From NCBI RefSeq assembly GCF_901933205.1, contig NC_044572.1, positions 31,444,001 through 31,508,000 on the forward strand: a stretch of 64,000 nt of DNA. The letters are read 5' to 3'. Position numbers and translations under genes: made by a program. Position 1 is the stretch's first letter; every line of letters begins with the position of its first letter. The notes under the pieces were generated by a model that searched no databases, was not told the DNA's origin, and was given only the letters and a program-made list of their open reading frames with translations. This DNA comes from Camarhynchus parvulus. Taxonomy: Eukaryota; Chordata; Aves; Passeriformes; Thraupidae. This document shows, piece after piece, positions 26,707-41,365 of the stretch.

Positions 26707-26736
26707 CATCAAGATCAACTGGTTTTGATCTTGATG
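26707..26736. repeat. Perfect inverted repeat (12-bp arms, 6-nt loop)
   Basis: CATCAAGATCAA (26707-26718) is followed after CTGGTT by its exact reverse complement TTGATCTTGATG (26725-26736). It could form a short hairpin in either strand. The stem is much too short for a microRNA precursor and there is no T tract, so no RNA gene is claimed. Confidence 0.95.
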
Positions 26737-29700
26737 AGTTTATGAAATGAATTACAATTCTTCATTTGCAAGATTGTTTAAGATCAATCTTTCTGGACAT
26801 AATTACCATGTGATTAATATGAATAAACTAACTAGAAAAACAGACATGATAATTTCCTTTCATTCTATTACATGGATGATCATTGTTTCAATGTCAAACA
26901 AAATTAAGCTTTGGCCTTAAAAAACTACATAGCAATCTTGGGATTCATTTAGGATGATAATTTTATGGGATTTGTTTGGCTGATGGTTCATTTTAAATAC
27001 TGTCATGTGCATCTTTAATATCTTCTGAAAACCTTGATGACAAATATCAACACTAGGCTGTGCTTTAATACTGTCAGATTTTTAATTTCAGAAAGTGTAA
27101 ACATTGCCAAGTTTTGAAGGTCTGAACCAAGGATACTGACATAATTTTCGAAGGCATGGGTAATACCTCAGCACCTCCCTTCAACATAAAACCCAGAGGT
27201 CTGACACAAGCAAACCTCTCTATAATCCACTTCATGCATAACATTTCTGTCTCACATCCTTCCTGATTATTTGTGAATCCACACACCAAGTGGTGTTTTG
27301 CATATGAGGTTCAGGTGATGTATTTTACTGCTGATACTGTTTCACCTGTATTTAGTTCCAGTGACATGGAAAACACTGCAGCCAATTGTCCTTATTACAG
27401 TCCCTGTGTATTTCTCCCCAGTGCACTTGCACAGGGGAAAGATGTGAGCATGGAGTGTACTTAACTGCCAGGCTGAATGGCTCTGTAATGTAGCTTCAGC
27501 ATGGCATAAATTAAGCTGTCATTTTTTTGGCAGCAAGTGCAGAGAGGCGATTTTCCTGTACTGTAACATTTGAAACAACAATTTTCTGGCTCCAGTAGTA
27601 ACTGACAGTTTTGTGTGATACATGCTCAACATTTGTGCTTCAGGGGCTGCAGCTGGAAAAAACCTTTGGGGTAAGGTATTGTCTTTATTAGCAAATAGAG
27701 CTTGCCATCACAGAACACTAATATTTCCTAACTCTTTTCAAAGACCCTGTCACACCCTAAAAAATTGTACCTAAAATTTACTAGATTCCATCAAGGCATT
27801 TAACTGTGTTGCTTATATGCAAAACACTATTTTTGATAATTAATTCAGACCTATTTTCATTAGGAAGATTGCTTATCCAGAAGGAGCTGGCCACTGGTGT
27901 TTTACTGGCAACCTGTACCAAGATGATGGCTTGAAGGACAGCCAGGTTTGGAAATTATCTTGAAATGCTTGGCCAGATTCAGGCTGGTGAGGAAGGAGGA
28001 TGCTGACAGTACTGGGTGAGGAGGGAAGCAGCCTTTTTCCAGCTCACCACTGACACAGACTCTGAACATGCCCTGCCACAAGCAGTGAGGAAGACTCCTT
28101 TTGCTGGCAAGATGTAAGGGTGTATAGAGTCATTTCACAGAGGTGAGAGAGACCATGAAATTAAGAAGTCACCTGCATTAGTAAAAAGATGCTTTATTGA
28201 AGGTGTGAATTTTGCAGTGCTGTTTCAGAAGTGTGGTCAATTTTGACATAATTTTTTAAAGGTTCCCGAGACACATTCTGTTTTTCTGGTACAATGGTGA
28301 AGTCAAGAGAATTACACTACATTTGCAGTTGTATAAGTCGAGGTAGGAATCAGCTCAGTATAGGATATGTCACATATTGCTAATAAATATTTGCAGTGCT
28401 CCTTAAGCATTCAGATATTTTGACACCTGTGTGTTCCTTCACTACTTCCAAGCTGAATTATGGCTGTGGCTGCTGGCAGGGGTCCTGGTAGCCCTTGAGA
28501 GAAGACTTCACTATATCCTGCCAGTCACTCATTGTTGTCCATTTCAAATATTTTAGCCATGAAACTCACACTTTTAAGTCATTTCTTCAATGTCTAAGTT
28601 CATGCTGGTGTTGACTTTGAGATCTGGCTCTTTAAAGCACTACTGAATCTAGACATAAAAACTGCATAAAAATCCACATGCTTTCTTTGTCCCTCCTGTT
28701 CCCACTTTGTTTCCACACTTCAGTCAGTTTCCCAAAACTATGAGATTTGAATGGCCAGTTCCCACAGGAATCAACAGCATTCTAGTGATGCTTTGGAAAG
28801 GATGGGCTTCAGCACCTCTGTGCACAGAAGTATTTGATCTTTGCCTGTTTGGGTCAAAGGAGGAGGGAAAAGGGGAAAATATGTTTTAAAACATTCATCA
28901 ATGAGCTCAATTTATGGGATTGCTGCTGTCAAGAAAGAGAAGTTACCTCCACTGATTTTTAAGTGAGATCTAAATACACTGCTGCCTTGTCATGTTTCTG
29001 TAGTTCTCCTTTGTGTTTGTGTGATTTAAGATATAGTAATATAAATTGGCACCTGATTTTTATTGTATATGCATTCAGTTTTATTGACATAACTGTGAGT
29101 TCTTTCATCATAGACCCAGGTTTTAGAAGTTTAAAACTCAGCCATAGAAATAATTTTGATAAAGGCTTTGCAGTCACATTTCTTTAAAAATCCTGTGTTT
29201 TCCTTTGTTCCCCAAAACCCAAATTTTGCTTTATCATATGTATTCTATATCCAGTAAATCATGTGAGTGGTACAAAACCAGGCAGGGAGCACCTCTACCT
29301 CCTGAAGCCTGGAGAAAGCTGCTTAAACTTACAAAGTTCTTAGTGAATTAAGGCAGTATGATGCACCCACCAGTATTGCATTTTTCATGTATGTGAAGTA
29401 TTGTTTTTCACAAGACAATCTGATTTGTGATCTTTGGGCCTCTAAATTCTGATAAATTCTGATTCTGTCTATGAATGGTTATATATTCTGTACCTTAAAT
29501 GATGAAAAACATATTTTTCCGTCAGGTGTAAGTACCGTAGTACATCCAAATTTGAGGTTCTGGCATGAGCTACACAAGTAAGAAAAGTGGATATCCAAGA
29601 TTAACTGGGTTTTAGGTTGATCCAATAGGCTTGAACTGGAATAATTTTAAAGAATGAGAGGTGCTTGCACCAAGGGAACAGCCAAGTATGTGCATTCTAT

Positions 29701-32700
29701 ACACACACATACTTTCCTTCCAAAAGAAACATATGGATGATGCCCACAGAAATAACGTTAACATGGGAACTTAGACTCCAGCAACATAAGTTTTGCATTT
29801 CAATGCATTAACTGTAGCTTTACTTAAAGTTATTGCACTAATTAATATTTGTTCTTGTCTCTGAAATACGAACAAAATCTGTTTGCCCAGTCTAGAATAT
29901 CAGATTATGCTGCAGATGCTTTTATGGGAAGTTTTAATATAAATCTGTCTAATGCACAACCTTCTACATTTCTATAGCTCTGATTCTCAAGAATAATATT
30001 TCCAAAATTCCTGTTGTGCACCCATATTATTATTATTCCATTTTCTTTTAACTGGTGTCTCTAACCAGGGAGTCAAAGTGTGCTGGTTTAAGCTGAATTG
30101 CCAAGTATCTGCTATTTTCCCCCATATGATCAGCACTGCTGGGCTCTAGTATTTCCATGCTTTGTCAATGTTAGTGTAACAGCAAATGATGAAGATGCCC
30201 TTTGGCAGGAAACACTGCTAGCCCTTAATAATAAACAATTTTTGCACCTCAAATGGCTTCTATACATAAGCAAGTTTAGTCAACCCCTGAAGAGAACCTG
30301 TACCTTCTCATTACAGGGCAGCAGTAGTGAGAAAGCAATTCACCCAGCTGTAGGGTTTGCAATCACCCATATTTTCTGCTATGAGTAAATAACCCCAATT
30401 GATTTAATCATAAAAGAATAACAGGAAAACTACATTGATTTCCAAATCCCTAATGTGAACATCAGAATATATTGACTAAGTAGCATGTAAAAAGGTTTTA
30501 TCCATTTGTATGAACTGAAGAAATATCAATATTTGATCATTACTCTAACAAAAAATTACAACAATTTGCAGCCATCTCAAAATGGACTGAAGTTGCATTA
30601 TGCTGTGCTATGGTTCAGTCTGCAGGATGAAGGTGATAATGCTCCATTGTATTCATAGGCCAAGAAGAGACAAATCCATATTTCAGGCAAATGCACCTCT
30701 TATTTATTGTTATAGGCTACTTACATAAACCTATAGAGCTGGTAAATAATATAGAATTGTTTTTATTAAAGAAACCAGCTAGCAATAGAAGATGTTAGTC
30801 CTATAACTGTGCTCACCACAACAAATGATCAGTGCTACTCAAACCAACCTATGTCAGAACAGCAAAATAAGAATGTAACAGTTTTTTTTAAAAAATACAA
30901 TGCTTTCCTTGTGGAGATGCCAAAAATATTTTGGCTCATAAAATAACCTTAAATTTATCTTAATTTGCAGTGAAAGACTAAGGACCAAAATTTGCTTAAA
31001 AGTTCTAATGAAGTGATACTACCTTGACAAAGCTAACCAGACCACTCAATTTGTTCTGTTGGCTTTTATAGGTTTTGGTTTTATATTTAGGGTGGATGTC
31101 AGGGTTGTAGTGGTCTTTAGTGCAGGTAGTCACCTGGAAAGGAGAGCAGAAAGAACTCTGTGGCCATCCAGCTCTTTGCAACTGCTGGGGAAGGAGAAAT
31201 CCTAAACTGCAAAGACAGTGGCATCCTATCCGATTGAAATTTTATTCATGCTGTCAAAGACAAGTTTCACATGGAGTGAAAATCCTACAATTTCACACTG
31301 GCTTTTTTCTGGAAGATCTAATGGGCCCAGCTACACCAGTGATACAGTGAGCTGGTTGAGGATCTCTTCGGTGGAAATTTGCTTTGTATCTACAGGAATC
31401 TGGGGACAAGTGTTTGAACGTGCCACTGATGATTTCTCCCTTGGTGGAAGTGGGGTTGGAGTCCCACACATGGGCACCATGCAGAGGAACCTCCCTGAGA
31501 GGCAGAGCCAATGTCCTCCAGCAGCAAGCGCTCTAGGCAGGCACAGGACACGCCTGGGACCAGTGGCCAAAGCAAACTTCATTGCCTGTAAAACCATGAG
31601 AGTCACAAGGTCCTAGACTCAAAGTGGCTTGTAACAAATCAAGCTCCTTCCCTCTATGCACTTCACCAGTCAGTAGTGTAGGCATTCCTACATCCATCCT
31701 CATGATCAATTACAGCTTCGCCAGGGAATTTTGAAGATCACTTAAGAGCCCAAGAAGATTCAGGAAGATTCAGGTGTAGCTAGAACAAGCAAAAAGCACA
31801 TCTGAGAACACAAAATAGCCAGTAGAGATTATTCCAAACTCCAAAATTTATATCCTTTAGGAACCATCAGAGAATGTGCTCCTCTACTACCAGAATGAGC
31901 AACTTGCTCTGAAAACAGACAGATTTCAGGAGCAGGTTGACAATACAGCTAATCTAAGATGAAAACTTCTTGGAAGGATCTTGTGAAATAGGAAAAAAAA
32001 GCAAATTGGGAAAATAGTAATCAACCTATTTGGCACATCAAAACAAAAACAGGAGACGTAAGAAGAGAAACTGAGAAATTAGGTGAGCAAAGTCCTGTGA
32101 AGTGGCTGAAAATGTACATGTGTTGACACATCTGGAAAATTGCAAGTTCAGTTAGAACTCAGATTTGAAGCCCTTGAAGTCATGGGAAAGGTTATAATTA
32201 TTTTCATTGAATTTGAATTAATTTTTAAAGCCTCTGCTCAAGAGAAAAAGCATTGCAGCATTAATTAGGAAATCTAGGATCTCACACGTTGGGTACTTTT
32301 TAGCTGGACCATTGAAAGTACCTGTCATATCCTCAGTCATTTTTAAAACAGTTGAGATGCATGGTATTTCACAGAGATGTGCAAAATGTCAGGACTTTAT
32401 AAATTTTTTCAAGTATAAGGCTATAGGTCTATTCATGAACAGGAGAAGGGTTTTTTATTATGGCTCTGTTAGGAGAAAAAAATGAGCATTACTTCATTCA
32501 GCAATATCAAACTGCAGTTTTGTTTGTGATGTGGGTGCATGTGCAATTGTCTAGAGAAAGGTAAGCTGGTTACATTTTAATTGTGAGCAACTTTTAATGC
32601 AGTAGACACTTGAGGAGCAGCAAAAACAAGAAATGTCTGTTGTTCTGTGTAGGTAAGAAAAAAAATCTTATTTTGTTGCTGTTTAATAATCTAAATGTAG

Positions 32701-35700
32701 TTAATCTAGACTAATACATAATTATTATATTAATATTTGATGGCAAAATAGTAGCTTGAAGGAAACACTCTATATGCTAACCTGTCATCTTTGGATATAG
32801 TAAATAAATGGAGTATATAATTGATGGTTGATAGGTATTGAAAGTTAAATAATAATAGCCTTAATAATTCTTTGTCGTTTGGCTATACAGACTTTACCAA
32901 GCCAAAGTCTTTGCTGTTTTAGCTAATTCCTTGAGAGGTACCATTCATGCCATATCCAGTTGTGGTCCTTCATCTGAGAAATTAATCTCAGTTTGGAGCA
33001 GAGCCTTACGATGGGCAAGTCATGACAATGCTCCATTGGTCATTGAGAAGTAGCATCTTTCTGTGTTACTTTCTCTGTGACTTCAAATATAGCTTTGTTT
33101 ATTATGGATTGAGATGGTTACATGCTCAATTGCATGTAAAAAGCAAAGATTACAGAATTTGATTGCTACAGACAGTAGAAATTTCAGCTCGCATTTAAAT
33201 ATTTCATTTTAAAAGGATAATAAACTCAGATTTCTGAAAAGTATGGAATGAAGAAAACTTTTCAATCTCCAACAGTGAAACTCAAAACTTGTATATTGGA
33301 GCTACTTTCTGAATTCTTTGTGGTGAATCAAGTGGCAGAGATGGAGAATTCAGAATGAAAAAGACCTGCTGACCAATTATTTCTTGTCTTGAAAGTAGGC
33401 CTTCCCAGAAGAGCAGCGAAGTGCTTTGTCCAGCCGGGATCCACACTGGGATGAGGGGCAAAAATTACAGATTAAGCTGGTGCAGTTAACAGCTCTGCCT
33501 TATTTTTGGGAACCACAGTAGCTATAGCATGACCCTTAACATGATTGTGCAGTTGAACTATTTGGAGATGGTTGTGCAGTTACTTACTCTCCATATTTCC
33601 TACTGTACTTCTGCCTGGAAATACATTAGCTCCTCTGCACGCATCACTGCAGAAGAACACCAGTCCAGCTGAGATCACTTAGACCAGGTGATTTCAGCGT
33701 GAGTCACAGCTGATGGTTTTCCCAGCCAGCATAAGGACTGAACAAGGGCCTGGATTGGGCCCACAAGAACAAATCATGGATGTTTCCATGGCCAATGCCA
33801 CGGCAAGAAAGGATGCCATTTCAGATGCCCAGTTACAAGAACCATGAAGTCACGCTGTAAATTAATCATCTACTGAAAGGGCAAATGCTCTCTATTGAAC
33901 CAGAATTTTTTTTGTTCCTTTTTAATCCCATGCAAAGAAACCCAGAATAAGCAAATAAAATTCTGATTTCATCTCTGATCACTACCACTGGACCACCACT
34001 GATTTAATGTCCCAATCTTCTTTGAAAAAAATGAAGCATTGAGCAAAAATTTATCATAGCCCTGTTTTAACTTGTCCATTATACAGTGTATAAATTGTAT
34101 ATATTATTACATATGAACTTTTGAAAGTTGTGTTTTTGTAGCTCAGTTTCTAATCTGTTGAATATTAGGTAACAGGTACTCTGTAATTCTTTGAGATTTA
34201 TATATTAAAAATCCTTGGCAATGAAGTTTGATTGATCCATCACCAGATCCAAATGAAAGTTCTTATTAAAAAAAGTCCCTACTTAGGTACATCTAGGTGA
34301 TACAAAGCTATTATACTTTTTGTTAAATAAGAGTAATAAAGCATGCTAAAAGACTCTTACACTAATTTCCATGTTTGCTGCACTGTTTTAGTACTGTCAT
34401 AAACCTGTTAGAGCTTTAACAGAAATACAATCTACTGCAGCGTATTTTATTCCCAGTGTTAAAACAGAAAAGGCAAAATAGGAAGAACAGGGTAAGTCTT
34501 CAGTTTTTTTCTCATTAGCTATTCTGAAATATCTGATCATTAATGCATTTCACATTTTCCTTTTTTTTTTTTTTACAGAAACTGTTTTGGCAGCTGGAAC
34601 ACCTCACATTTATTCTTGGACTCTGGGTATGGGAGCTAGAGCAGCAGACTGCCGACAGGACTCATTGCTGTGTCTGAGCCACTCTTTCCCACATCCTGAT
34701 GTTCAGCTTTTTCCAAATGAGAATTTGCTTTTTAATTAACAGGCAAACAAACAAAGAAGGAGGCTGTTTGTTCTAGGACAAGGAGCACCTGTTTGTCAGC
34801 ATCCTAGGACAGCTGGTGCAGGGTGGAGAAGAAAGAATTTAATGTGGAATTGAGTTGGTTTGCAGATACTGATCTCATGACCCTCGGCAGAGCCTGTGGT
34901 CTGGCCTCAGGGAGCCCTTGCACTGGCTCAGGTTTTGGGTAGCATTTCCCACAGTGACATGGAAGCTGCAAGGTCTCCAGTGATCTCTGATCTGCAGGGC
35001 AGGACACTTTCCTTCTGCCCTGCTACAGGGTGCCATCTTCCCTGCTGAAGTGGCCCCAGCAGGCTCTGTGTCAGCACGATCTACAGCAGCTATTTGCAAT
35101 CCAGCTTGAGAGCAGCAGAACTCCTTGGAAGACTGTCAGCAGATGTAATTCTGCAGGTGGTTACTGATCCACACGAGACCTGCAGCACTGAGGCAATGAG
35201 GAGCCCCCCACCCAGGAACTGCAATATGCAAACGTGAAAAAAACAGCTCTCCCATCAGCTGATTACAAAAATCCTCTAGGGATGTGCCAATAGCAGAAAT
35301 CTTCCCAAGATAATTATACTGCCTTACACTGTGCCAGCAGAAAATTGTGGTTTTCATCCAACTCAGAATTTCAGTATTCTGGGTTCTATCAGCAAAAAAT
35401 TCACTCTAGGACCTCCACCTTCACTTTAGGATTTTTTGTCTGAAGCATTTAGGTGTGGTTCAAGCTCTCTTTTGGAAGGCGTCATTTATGCGGAGTAAAA
35501 TACCAGTTTACTTGAAGAATCACCACATATTTTAATTATATTTGAACGTGACTCACTATGCACAACTATAAAACAGTTAAACTGACTAATAGTTATCCTA
35601 AGCATTTATTCCTCAGCACAATCTTGTGCTTCTGTTGCCTCTCTGAGAACATTGTATTGCCCAGAAAACAGAGGTGTAATTTTCACCGAATTTGTTGAAT

Positions 35701-37423
35701 AGCTACTATAGTTACCACACAGGTGATAAATGGGCCATGTGTCCTACAGGAGCGCATCACCAACCTGATGCAGTGACAAAACACTCACTAAGAATGCACC
35801 AGTTCAGACTGGATATGACTACAGAGGGTTTTTCTCAGCTCTGATCCCTTCTTACCTCCATCATAGCCATGTCAGCAGAGGTGATGTCAATGTAACCTCG
35901 AGGTTTAAAATTTTAAGCACAGTGTCATACTTACATTTATAGTGTTACATATTAAGTGCTAAAGCTAAAGCCCTTACATTGCCATAAAAAACGGTTAGTC
36001 TGGAATAAATACTCCCAAGTGTCAAATAAACCAAACCAATACAAAATATCTTGCCTCTAGCATAACTGCATTTGTTATAAAACTTCCAAAAAAAATTGTT
36101 TACGTTGGCACAATGTCCCACACCTCATTTTTCTTCAATACATGACTTTGAGGGCAAGATGGTCTCTGAAAAACTGCAATGCACTGATAAAAAAGCAAGT
36201 TCAAAACAGGAGAGTGGAGACAAATAAACAAAAAAAGTGTATTTTTCTTCCATAAGTGGTAGCAGTCTGAAGAACCAATCTTTAGCAGACTTATTATTAG
36301 CTGGTACACTGTTGAATAGCATCCCCTTATGCAAGCCATTTCAATGACACTTTAAGTGAAAAACCTAAAAAAGAGTGAAGAAACCCGCATTTTACAAGGC
36401 TTCTAAGGGCAGATTTTCATTTTACTAGTCATAATCATATGTAACTGTAAATTCAAGAAAATTCATACCAATAACCTTCCTTGGGGAAAAAAGTGCTGGT
36501 CTGAGTAAATGCAATTTGAAAATGTTTTCCCTCACTTTGCTTCTACCCTACATTCTATCCTGCTATAGGCAATACAACGTAAAATCTTGTCTAGTAGCGC
36601 TATTTATTTTAAAATAACTCAGATCAAATAGGATCTCTTTAATTTGAGAGACAAGTGACAGGATCTCTTGTTGTTTACTTGATGTGTGCTGCTTTTCCTC
36701 CTACCTGCTGTTTTCACTTGTTGTAAAAATTCATTCACAGCAGGGAAGCCATTGGCCTTACCTGTCTTTAATTTACGCGCCATTTCAAATTGTGCCATCA
36801 TTGCAGGTGTGGTCAGGCTTTGTTGAGGCTTCTTTAAAAAAAAGAAAAAAAATTAAAAATTCTGAGCTACCTGCTTGAGTCTGTCAAGAGCCCATTTGTA
36901 TGCATGCAGCTAATGCGCTAGAAATAAAAGCCACAACCTGTCAAATAAACTCCTGCACCTGTATGAAGCAGTTAAATTGTTCCATCTACCATTATTCTCG
37001 GAGATCAAAGGGCCCTCACTGTGAGGGGCTCTGAAGAAATAAAGAAAATGATAGACCTACTTGTCCTTGAGCTAAAAAAGAAGGGGTGGGGGAAAGAAAG
37101 AAAAGTGGACCAGTTCAACTACCTGAAGGAGCTTTTGTTTGGCATGGGCACAACATGAACGCATTCTTTCACATTAAGACCCAAGAGGAAGAAATTCATT
37201 CACCCTTATTATAGTGACGTAGCTCTGGCATTGATGTGTTTTTAACCTTGAATAATTGTTGTCTCTAAAGCTCCAAACAAGTTTTATCCTGTCCACAGGT
37301 CAGTTTTGTTACAAAGGCCAATTAGTGGTGCTACCTTAGCCTGCAGCAAAAAGCCAAGTAATGGTGGGGCATGCCCCATCCAGAGGTGATGAATAGCCTG
37401 TAGAGCTATAATTTGAGAAGGGA

Positions 37424-37434
37424 GGGGGGGGGGG
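37424..37434. repeat. G11 homopolymer
   Basis: Eleven consecutive G residues in an otherwise AT-rich setting, preceded by GGGA. A likely site of sequencing or length error and of polymorphism. Confidence 0.9.
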
Positions 37435-39587
37435 CTTTGAAGCATTTACCTTACATGGAACTCCATTGTCACTGCAGGCTGTTTGATCTTTAAATAATTT
37501 ACTTAATGATCTCACCATGGGAGCAATTGGCAGAGCAAGATTAGGTTGTAAGGGCCTAATGGACATGGGAAAACTTAAAATTACTAGAAGAGAGGTATGT
37601 ACAGAATAGATTTTTTTTTCCCCTGTGTGGATTCATGATTTATAAGGGGGGTAAGCTATAAATTATAGTATTTGCTTGATGTGTTCTGGCAGAGGAAACA
37701 AGAAGAAATTCTGTGTTTGGTGAATGTTTCAGGGAGTTTTAATCCTTATTCTTTTAATCTTTGTGGTTTTATTTTGCTTCTCCTTAAAAAAAAAAGGCAA
37801 CCCAGGGAAATTATTGTTTTATAATAGGTTAATAGGTCAGCAATAAAAACCTTTGGCCACTGTGAATAGGCTGTTGTTAAAAGGTCATTGTTAGCATAAT
37901 ATTTCATTTTTGATAAATAAAGGGTTGGAAAGTCTGGGTCCAGAGCTTGTGAATGGGAAAAGTGTAGCATGACCCCTTTTATGCAGTAAATATTGTAAAA
38001 TATGAATTATTAACTCACTTTGTGATCCCACTTGAAAAGTGTGCACCATTTTGTGGATACAGGATTTGGGATATCCTACAGTATCCTGAAAATAAAGCAT
38101 TAGTCACCAAGGCCCCCTTTAATTACTGGCAGATAACAATTGTTGCATTCCTGTGATATTACACTCATTTACACATAGAATACTAAAAATACAAAAGTTA
38201 ATTAGACCTATGGAAGAATTGTAGAAATTTTTATAGAGATCACTGTTTAATCATTTAATATCTGCCTTTGTAGATGGATAGCTTTATGTGAAACTGAAAA
38301 TAGCCTTATGAAATATTTGAGACATAGTTGCCTAGTATATGCAGTTTCTAAGCCTCTCTATTTTAGGTAATCAAGAGTAAGCATTTAAAATGTCTGTATA
38401 AATACAACTAAAATATCAATAGAAATGCAAATAAAAAGGGCAACATTCTTATCTGAATTGTACATATTAGAATATTTTTGAAAACTTCTTACAAGATGAG
38501 CAGCTCCTGACCCTGAGTCAGGAAGCAAATGACAGTGTCTCTCATTGGCTTGGATTTATGTGTGACTTTATTACTAAAGCTGATCCCGCATCCTTTGAGA
38601 AATTTTGAATCTTCATTCCTTCAAAGTTCCTGCACTTTCAAGTGTTCTTTCTTTTTTTTTTTTTAGTCCTCTCTTTCTCCTTCCAAGCCATACACTGAAA
38701 ATAGAGAGGATTATGGCTCAGTATATTTCACTGAACTACATGGAAAAAAGGTAACCTGTGAGGAGGGCTGAAAATAGAATAAAACCTCACCACCCTGCAG
38801 TTTTACAAAAATACTTCAAAGAAGTAACATCGTCTACAATAAGTTCTGCAATGGAAGAGTTCCATTGGGACAGAGTTGGAGTATTTAAAGCTGTTGCCTG
38901 ATGCAGTTTGCTGCCAAATGCCTTCACTGAATATCTAAACTCTGCTCTTACCAGTGTTTGATTAAAACTGGGGTCTTTGTGGAAGTGACTCTTGAAGCAT
39001 GTTATTGAAAAAATGTTAAAACCTCAAAGTGTCAGATGCCAATGACAACCATGAAAGTTCCTGTCCATCTGCTACTAACATGAGACCTTTGACCTTATGG
39101 ACTTGGTGTATGTTGTGTTATAGATTGACCCTTCTTTTTTCTTGAATTTTTGATGAACAACAATCTGAAAAAGAATTTGATGCTGTTGAGAACACCTTGA
39201 TGACAGTATATAAGTATAGGAGCTAGAAGAGGTCCTGAAACACCTCTGTCAGTATAGTCCTGCCCCCACATTTGATACATTCCAGGAGGATTTGGAAGAA
39301 AAGAAACGTCAGAACTGGTGCCACAGCTGTGTAAGAGAAAAAACTACTCCTGGTTACTCTAAAAAACACGAAATTACAGCACTGGGGGAAATGTAACGTA
39401 GAATGTTGACTTCATTCATTAACATTTGAAAACAATTGGTATTTAGGTCTGAAAGACTAAACTTTTTTTCATTACTTTTTTTTCATTGCAGACACAGTTG
39501 TTAATATAAACATGTCAGTTTTACAGTCCCCTCTTCTATTTAATTCATTGCTTATTTGATAAATGATACACACCCCAACCTAGGGGC

Positions 39588-39834
39588 AAAACCTCAGGGA
39601 AGATTTAGTTTGGTTATCAGAAAAATGTTCATCACCCAGAGGGAGGCTGAGCACAGGAACGGGCTCCCCAGGGATGTGGTCACAGCACCAACCTGACAGA
39701 GTTCAAGAAGTGTTTGGACAACACACTCTTAGGCACATGGTGTGACATTCGGTATGTCTTGTGCAGGGCCAGGAGATGGACTTCCATGATCCTTGTGGGT
39801 CCCTTTCAATTCAGGTTATGCTATAATTCCATGA
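39588..39834 (+). mobile_element. CR1 LINE 3' fragment, different subfamily
   Basis: The 3' part of a CR1 of another subfamily. Matching pieces are the TTAGTTTGGTTATCAGAAAA segment near 39606, GGGCTCCCCAGGGATGTGGT near 39660, CAAGAAGTGTTTGGACAA near 39704, and the tail GATCCTTGTGGGTCCCTTTC near 39789, ending in a degraded CTATAATTCCATGA. The terminus differs from the copies at 23352 and 58238, so at least two CR1 subfamilies are represented. 5'-truncated, no poly(A), plus orientation. Confidence 0.9.
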
Positions 39835-41365
39835 AAAATAAATCTATAATTAAAAAGTATTTTAAAGTAATATTTAATGTTTAGTATATAGTGAATTGTT
39901 CTAAAACTGGAATTATGTGTTTAGCAAGTACAGTCATATTTTTAGACTTTTTATATACATTTCTAACATTTGAATTATGTATAGTGTTGTGTCCCACTCT
40001 CCCTCATACACCACCAAACCTTTTCCTTTCAAATGGACTAAATAAACTTGAAATAATTATGAAATTTTTTGAGCAGTAATGGGTAGGCATCCTAAGTTGA
40101 AATCAATTGTGAAGGAGAAAAAAGAATCTATAACTTAAAAAAAGGTAATGCTTTAAGAAACAATTCCTGCCCCATATGAGGGCATGAGATTAGTTATCAT
40201 TTGTATTGGCAAAAATGATAAAGATGTTACCATTTAGTGCTTTATACGTAAAGTCATGAATGCAAACCCAATATCTTCTTGAATTACCAGATATAAAAGC
40301 AGGAAGAGATTAAAAGGGAGAGAGCACACAGATAATGTGCCCAAAGCACAGTCAAACACTGAGCAAGAATGAGTGGAGGGTGTAGAGGAGGATGGAGGCC
40401 AACTGCTGTGTTTGTAAGAGGGAGAAGGTTCCACAAAGCAAAGCAAATATAATACCCAGCCCTCAAAGTCATCACAGTTCACCCGCAGATTTATATCTTG
40501 GAAACAGCTGGAGCAAACAGAAATCTGCTCCAAACAGATCCTTTTTTTGCTGTCTGACTAATAAAATGTAAGAGCTGCTTGGGAAGAACAGGTACCTTCC
40601 AGCAGAGTGCACCACAGAATTGTCCATGGAGTATCCCAGCTTGGGGGAGATATCCAAAAGCAAGATACATCAGACAACCACGTGCATCTAAAGCTCTCTG
40701 TGCTTCACTGGCAACATGACTGATTTCTGGTGGTAAATCTCTCCCTGAAATCTTCCCTGAAAAAGGCAGAAAAGGCTGGTAAGGATGGCTTAGTACCTCA
40801 GATGTCTCTCTTCCATGTTAGTCTGGCATCTTTTCCTCTGGTTGTTTCAGTTACTTTATGATATTAATGGAGGAAAAAAAATTAAAAAGATCATCAAAAA
40901 GATAATCAAAAATCAAAAATATTATTTTCAAAAATATGCTTTTTACCTGTTTGTTCACAGACATACCAAGAATTTCCAATTAATATGTGCAGAGACAGAC
41001 TTCTGGCTTTTTCCTCCAAGAAGTATTGCATGTATTGATATTATATACCTACATATATAAAATATAAAGTATGTATACATATCCTGGAATGTACAAATGA
41101 AAGGCTGAAGGATTACAATATAAGAGAGCTCTGGGTAAACACAAACACTTGTTGATACAAGACTGAGACACAAACTTAGACACGCATAAACTGATAAACT
41201 CTGAAGCAAGTAGGAGTTTTGCAAACTTATGTAGCTGCCAAGCTTTGTATAGCAGCAGGTGACATTTTATTCAGTTGAGCTAATGAAATGTTTGCCTATG
41301 TGCAAAAAATGTATTCATGGCAACCTTAAATAGTTGTGTGGTTTTAGTAATAAAGAGAGGCCTCA

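Larger units (their letters stand above)
24886..39587. other. Long unique non-coding stretch
   Basis: Nearly 15 kb in which I recognise no gene and no interspersed repeat. Small items inside: a perfect 12-bp hairpin at 26707-26736; overlapping open frames on both strands at 31120-31616; a 10-bp duplication near 31749-31770 (GAAGATTCAG twice); T14 followed by ACAG at 34561-34578; a GC-richer patch at 34800-35200; regulatory-looking patches at 36880-37080 and 38000-38170; G11 at 37424-37434; and an octamer at 38425-38432. None supports a gene call. Confidence 0.5.

Noticed and set aside
30078..30390. TGTGCTGGTTTAAG as the start of a widespread avian LTR
   Set aside because: Only about a dozen bases match; the following sequence does not continue the family and no TG...CA element with flanking duplication could be outlined.
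34561..34580. T14 followed by ACAG as a splice acceptor
   Set aside because: A good-looking acceptor, but no matching donor or open coding frame with recognisable content follows, and such motifs are frequent by chance in AT-rich DNA.
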